DNA of 14,793 nt from Actinomycetospora sp. (lineage in GTDB: Bacteria > Actinomycetota > Actinomycetes > Mycobacteriales > Pseudonocardiaceae). The DNA lies in the NCBI GenBank assembly GCA_025925615.1, contig JAICLN010000052.1, positions 1-14,793 of the forward strand, read 5' to 3'. The position numbers were made by a program, and so were the translations under genes. This document shows, in pieces, positions 14,066-14,793 of this stretch. Position 1 is the first letter of the stretch. Every line of letters begins with the position of its first letter. The notes beneath the pieces are model-generated. The model saw nothing but the letters and a program-made list of their open reading frames with translations. It searched no databases and was not told the DNA's origin.

Positions 14066-14101
14066 TCCACCCGCGGGTGGAGACCGGGTGGAGAACGGGT
14101 G
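14066..14101. promoter_or_regulatory. 16-bp palindrome fused to 11-bp direct repeats (candidate operator)
   Basis: TCCACCCGCGGGTGGA (14066-14081) is a perfect 16-bp palindrome. Overlapping its right half, CGGGTGGAGAC (14074-14084) is followed head to tail by CGGGTGGAGAA (14085-14095) and CGGGTG (14096-14101). Three CGGGTG boxes thus lie exactly 11 bp apart, about one helical turn, on the same face of the DNA. The site lies between divergent genes, 34 bases upstream of the sensor start. Confidence 0.55.
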
Positions 14102-14134
14102 TGCGCGCGCGGACGGGGGTCCAGACTCGTCGTC

Positions 14135-14793
14135 GTGACGCTGCGAGCCGACCCGGACAGCCCCGCCGCGCCGCGCGGAGCCCCGACGACGGGTGCGGCG
14201 CCCGGCCCCGTGCGGCCCGAGCCGGCCCCGAAACCCGCCTTCCAGACCGCCGGGCTGCCCACGCCCCGCATCGCCTCCCCCGCCGCGCGCCTGCTGCGGA
14301 CCGGTCGCCCGCTCCTGTGGCTGGCCGTGGCGGCCGGGACCGTGTGGCCGCTCACCCCGGCGGCGATCACCGCGGCCGTGATCACCCTCGCCGGTGCGGG
14401 GTGCGTGATCGTCGCGGCGCGGGACCCACGGATCCCCTCGGTCGCCGGGGACGGCGAGCAGTGGCGCACGTTCCTGCTCTCGCTGTGCACGGTGAGCGGT
14501 CTGGTCGCGACGGTCCTGGAACCCCGCGGGGCCGGGTACGCGTGCGCCCTGGTCGGCGGGGCGCTCATCGGGCGCATCGTCATCGACGCCCGGCTGATCT
14601 GGGGGTTCTCGGTGCTGGCCGGGACCGCCGTCGGGGTGGTGATGGCGGTGCGGCTCGGCTCGCCGTGGGCGCTGCTCATCGGCCTCGCCGTCCCCGCCCT
14701 CGCGTCGCGCTCCCTCGATCGCGCACGGCTCTACCGCGAGCACGCCCGCGTGACGGCGCTGCTCACCGAGCGGGAGGCGCTCCGCGAGGTCGA
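14135..14793 (+). CDS. Membrane sensor, probable NarL-type histidine kinase; 3' end cut by window
   Basis: The first 219 codons of a membrane protein, starting at GTG 14135. A Pro/Ala-rich cytoplasmic tail of about 50 residues leads to six hydrophobic segments (PLLWLAVAAGTVWPL, then AAVITLAGAGCVIVAA, FLLSLCTVSGLVATVL, ALVGGALIGRIVI, GFSVLAGTAVGVVMA and ALLIGLAVPALA). A basic, helical linker follows: RARLYREHARVTALLTEREA, then LREVD. This linker is what precedes the HisKA_3 dimerisation helix in actinobacterial NarL/DesK-type sensor kinases, but the phospho-accepting His and ATPase domain are outside the window, so the kinase call is inferred. No Shine-Dalgarno is seen; a weak -10-like CAGACT (14122-14127) lies 7 bases upstream, suggesting a leaderless start. 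The signal sensed is unknown. Confidence 0.72.
   Translation, partial: MTLRADPDSPAAPRGAPTTGAAPGPVRPEPAPKPAFQTAGLPTPRIASPAARLLRTGRPLLWLAVAAGTVWPLTPAAITAAVITLAGAGCVIVAARDPRIPSVAGDGEQWRTFLLSLCTVSGLVATVLEPRGAGYACALVGGALIGRIVIDARLIWGFSVLAGTAVGVVMAVRLGSPWALLIGLAVPALASRSLDRARLYREHARVTALLTEREALREV

Noticed and set aside
13496..14743. A 415-codon minus-strand frame covering the membrane protein and the sensor region
   Set aside because: Only the part from ATG 13987 has a ribosome site and membrane helices. The upstream part is antisense to the sensor gene and low-complexity.

Overview
The window is very GC-rich, uses GTG starts heavily, and carries the block gcvH, garA, a MerR gene, a DUF151 gene, a second MerR gene and gcvP. 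That block is syntenic with the Rv1822-Rv1832 neighbourhood of Mycobacterium tuberculosis. The organism is therefore a high-GC actinomycete; a Pseudonocardia-like genus is my best guess from memory, not something the sequence proves.

Region 1 (1-6675, all minus strand) is a glycine and central nitrogen/carbon regulation block. Read in the direction of transcription it holds a CDP-alcohol phosphatidyltransferase (pgsA-like), gcvH, garA, an Rv1828-like MerR regulator overlapping garA by 4 bp, a DUF151 bifunctional-nuclease protein, an Rv1830/resR-like MerR regulator, and gcvP, whose 3' end runs off the window. gcvP has a clear promoter and a tandem glycine riboswitch in its roughly 400-base leader, so glycine decarboxylase P-protein should be induced by glycine. 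GcvH carries the lipoyl group that P-protein charges. GarA is the phospho-switch protein that in mycobacteria controls 2-oxoglutarate and glutamate enzymes, so glycine, nitrogen and TCA control lie side by side.

Region 2 (6716-8720) has a minus-strand 3-hydroxybutyrate dehydrogenase-type SDR diverging from a plus-strand GT9-family glycosyltransferase.

Region 3 (8713-10756) has selD (selenophosphate synthase) 22 bases downstream of an orphan DUF742 gene. Upstream of these is about 375 bases of non-coding DNA with a promoter, an inverted repeat, a palindrome and a two-hairpin structure that could be a small plus-strand RNA or the terminator of the next gene.

Region 4 (10757-13987) has a small S4 RNA-binding protein, a divergent TauE/SafE-type exporter, then minus-strand yqeY-like, SDR, VOC/glyoxalase-like and small membrane-protein genes. 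The exporter and yqeY converge and share one CTAG as both stop codons.

Region 5 (13988-14793) begins a plus-strand membrane sensor, probably a NarL-type histidine kinase, cut by the window edge. The 147-bp divergent gap in front of it has a 16-bp perfect palindrome and an 11-bp-period direct repeat, a likely operator.

No transposon, CRISPR array, phage gene, rRNA or tRNA was seen. Most of the window is conserved core genome. The least explained parts are the 10.4-10.75 kb non-coding stretch, the operator-like repeats at 14.07 kb, and the pairing of selD with a lone DUF742 gene.
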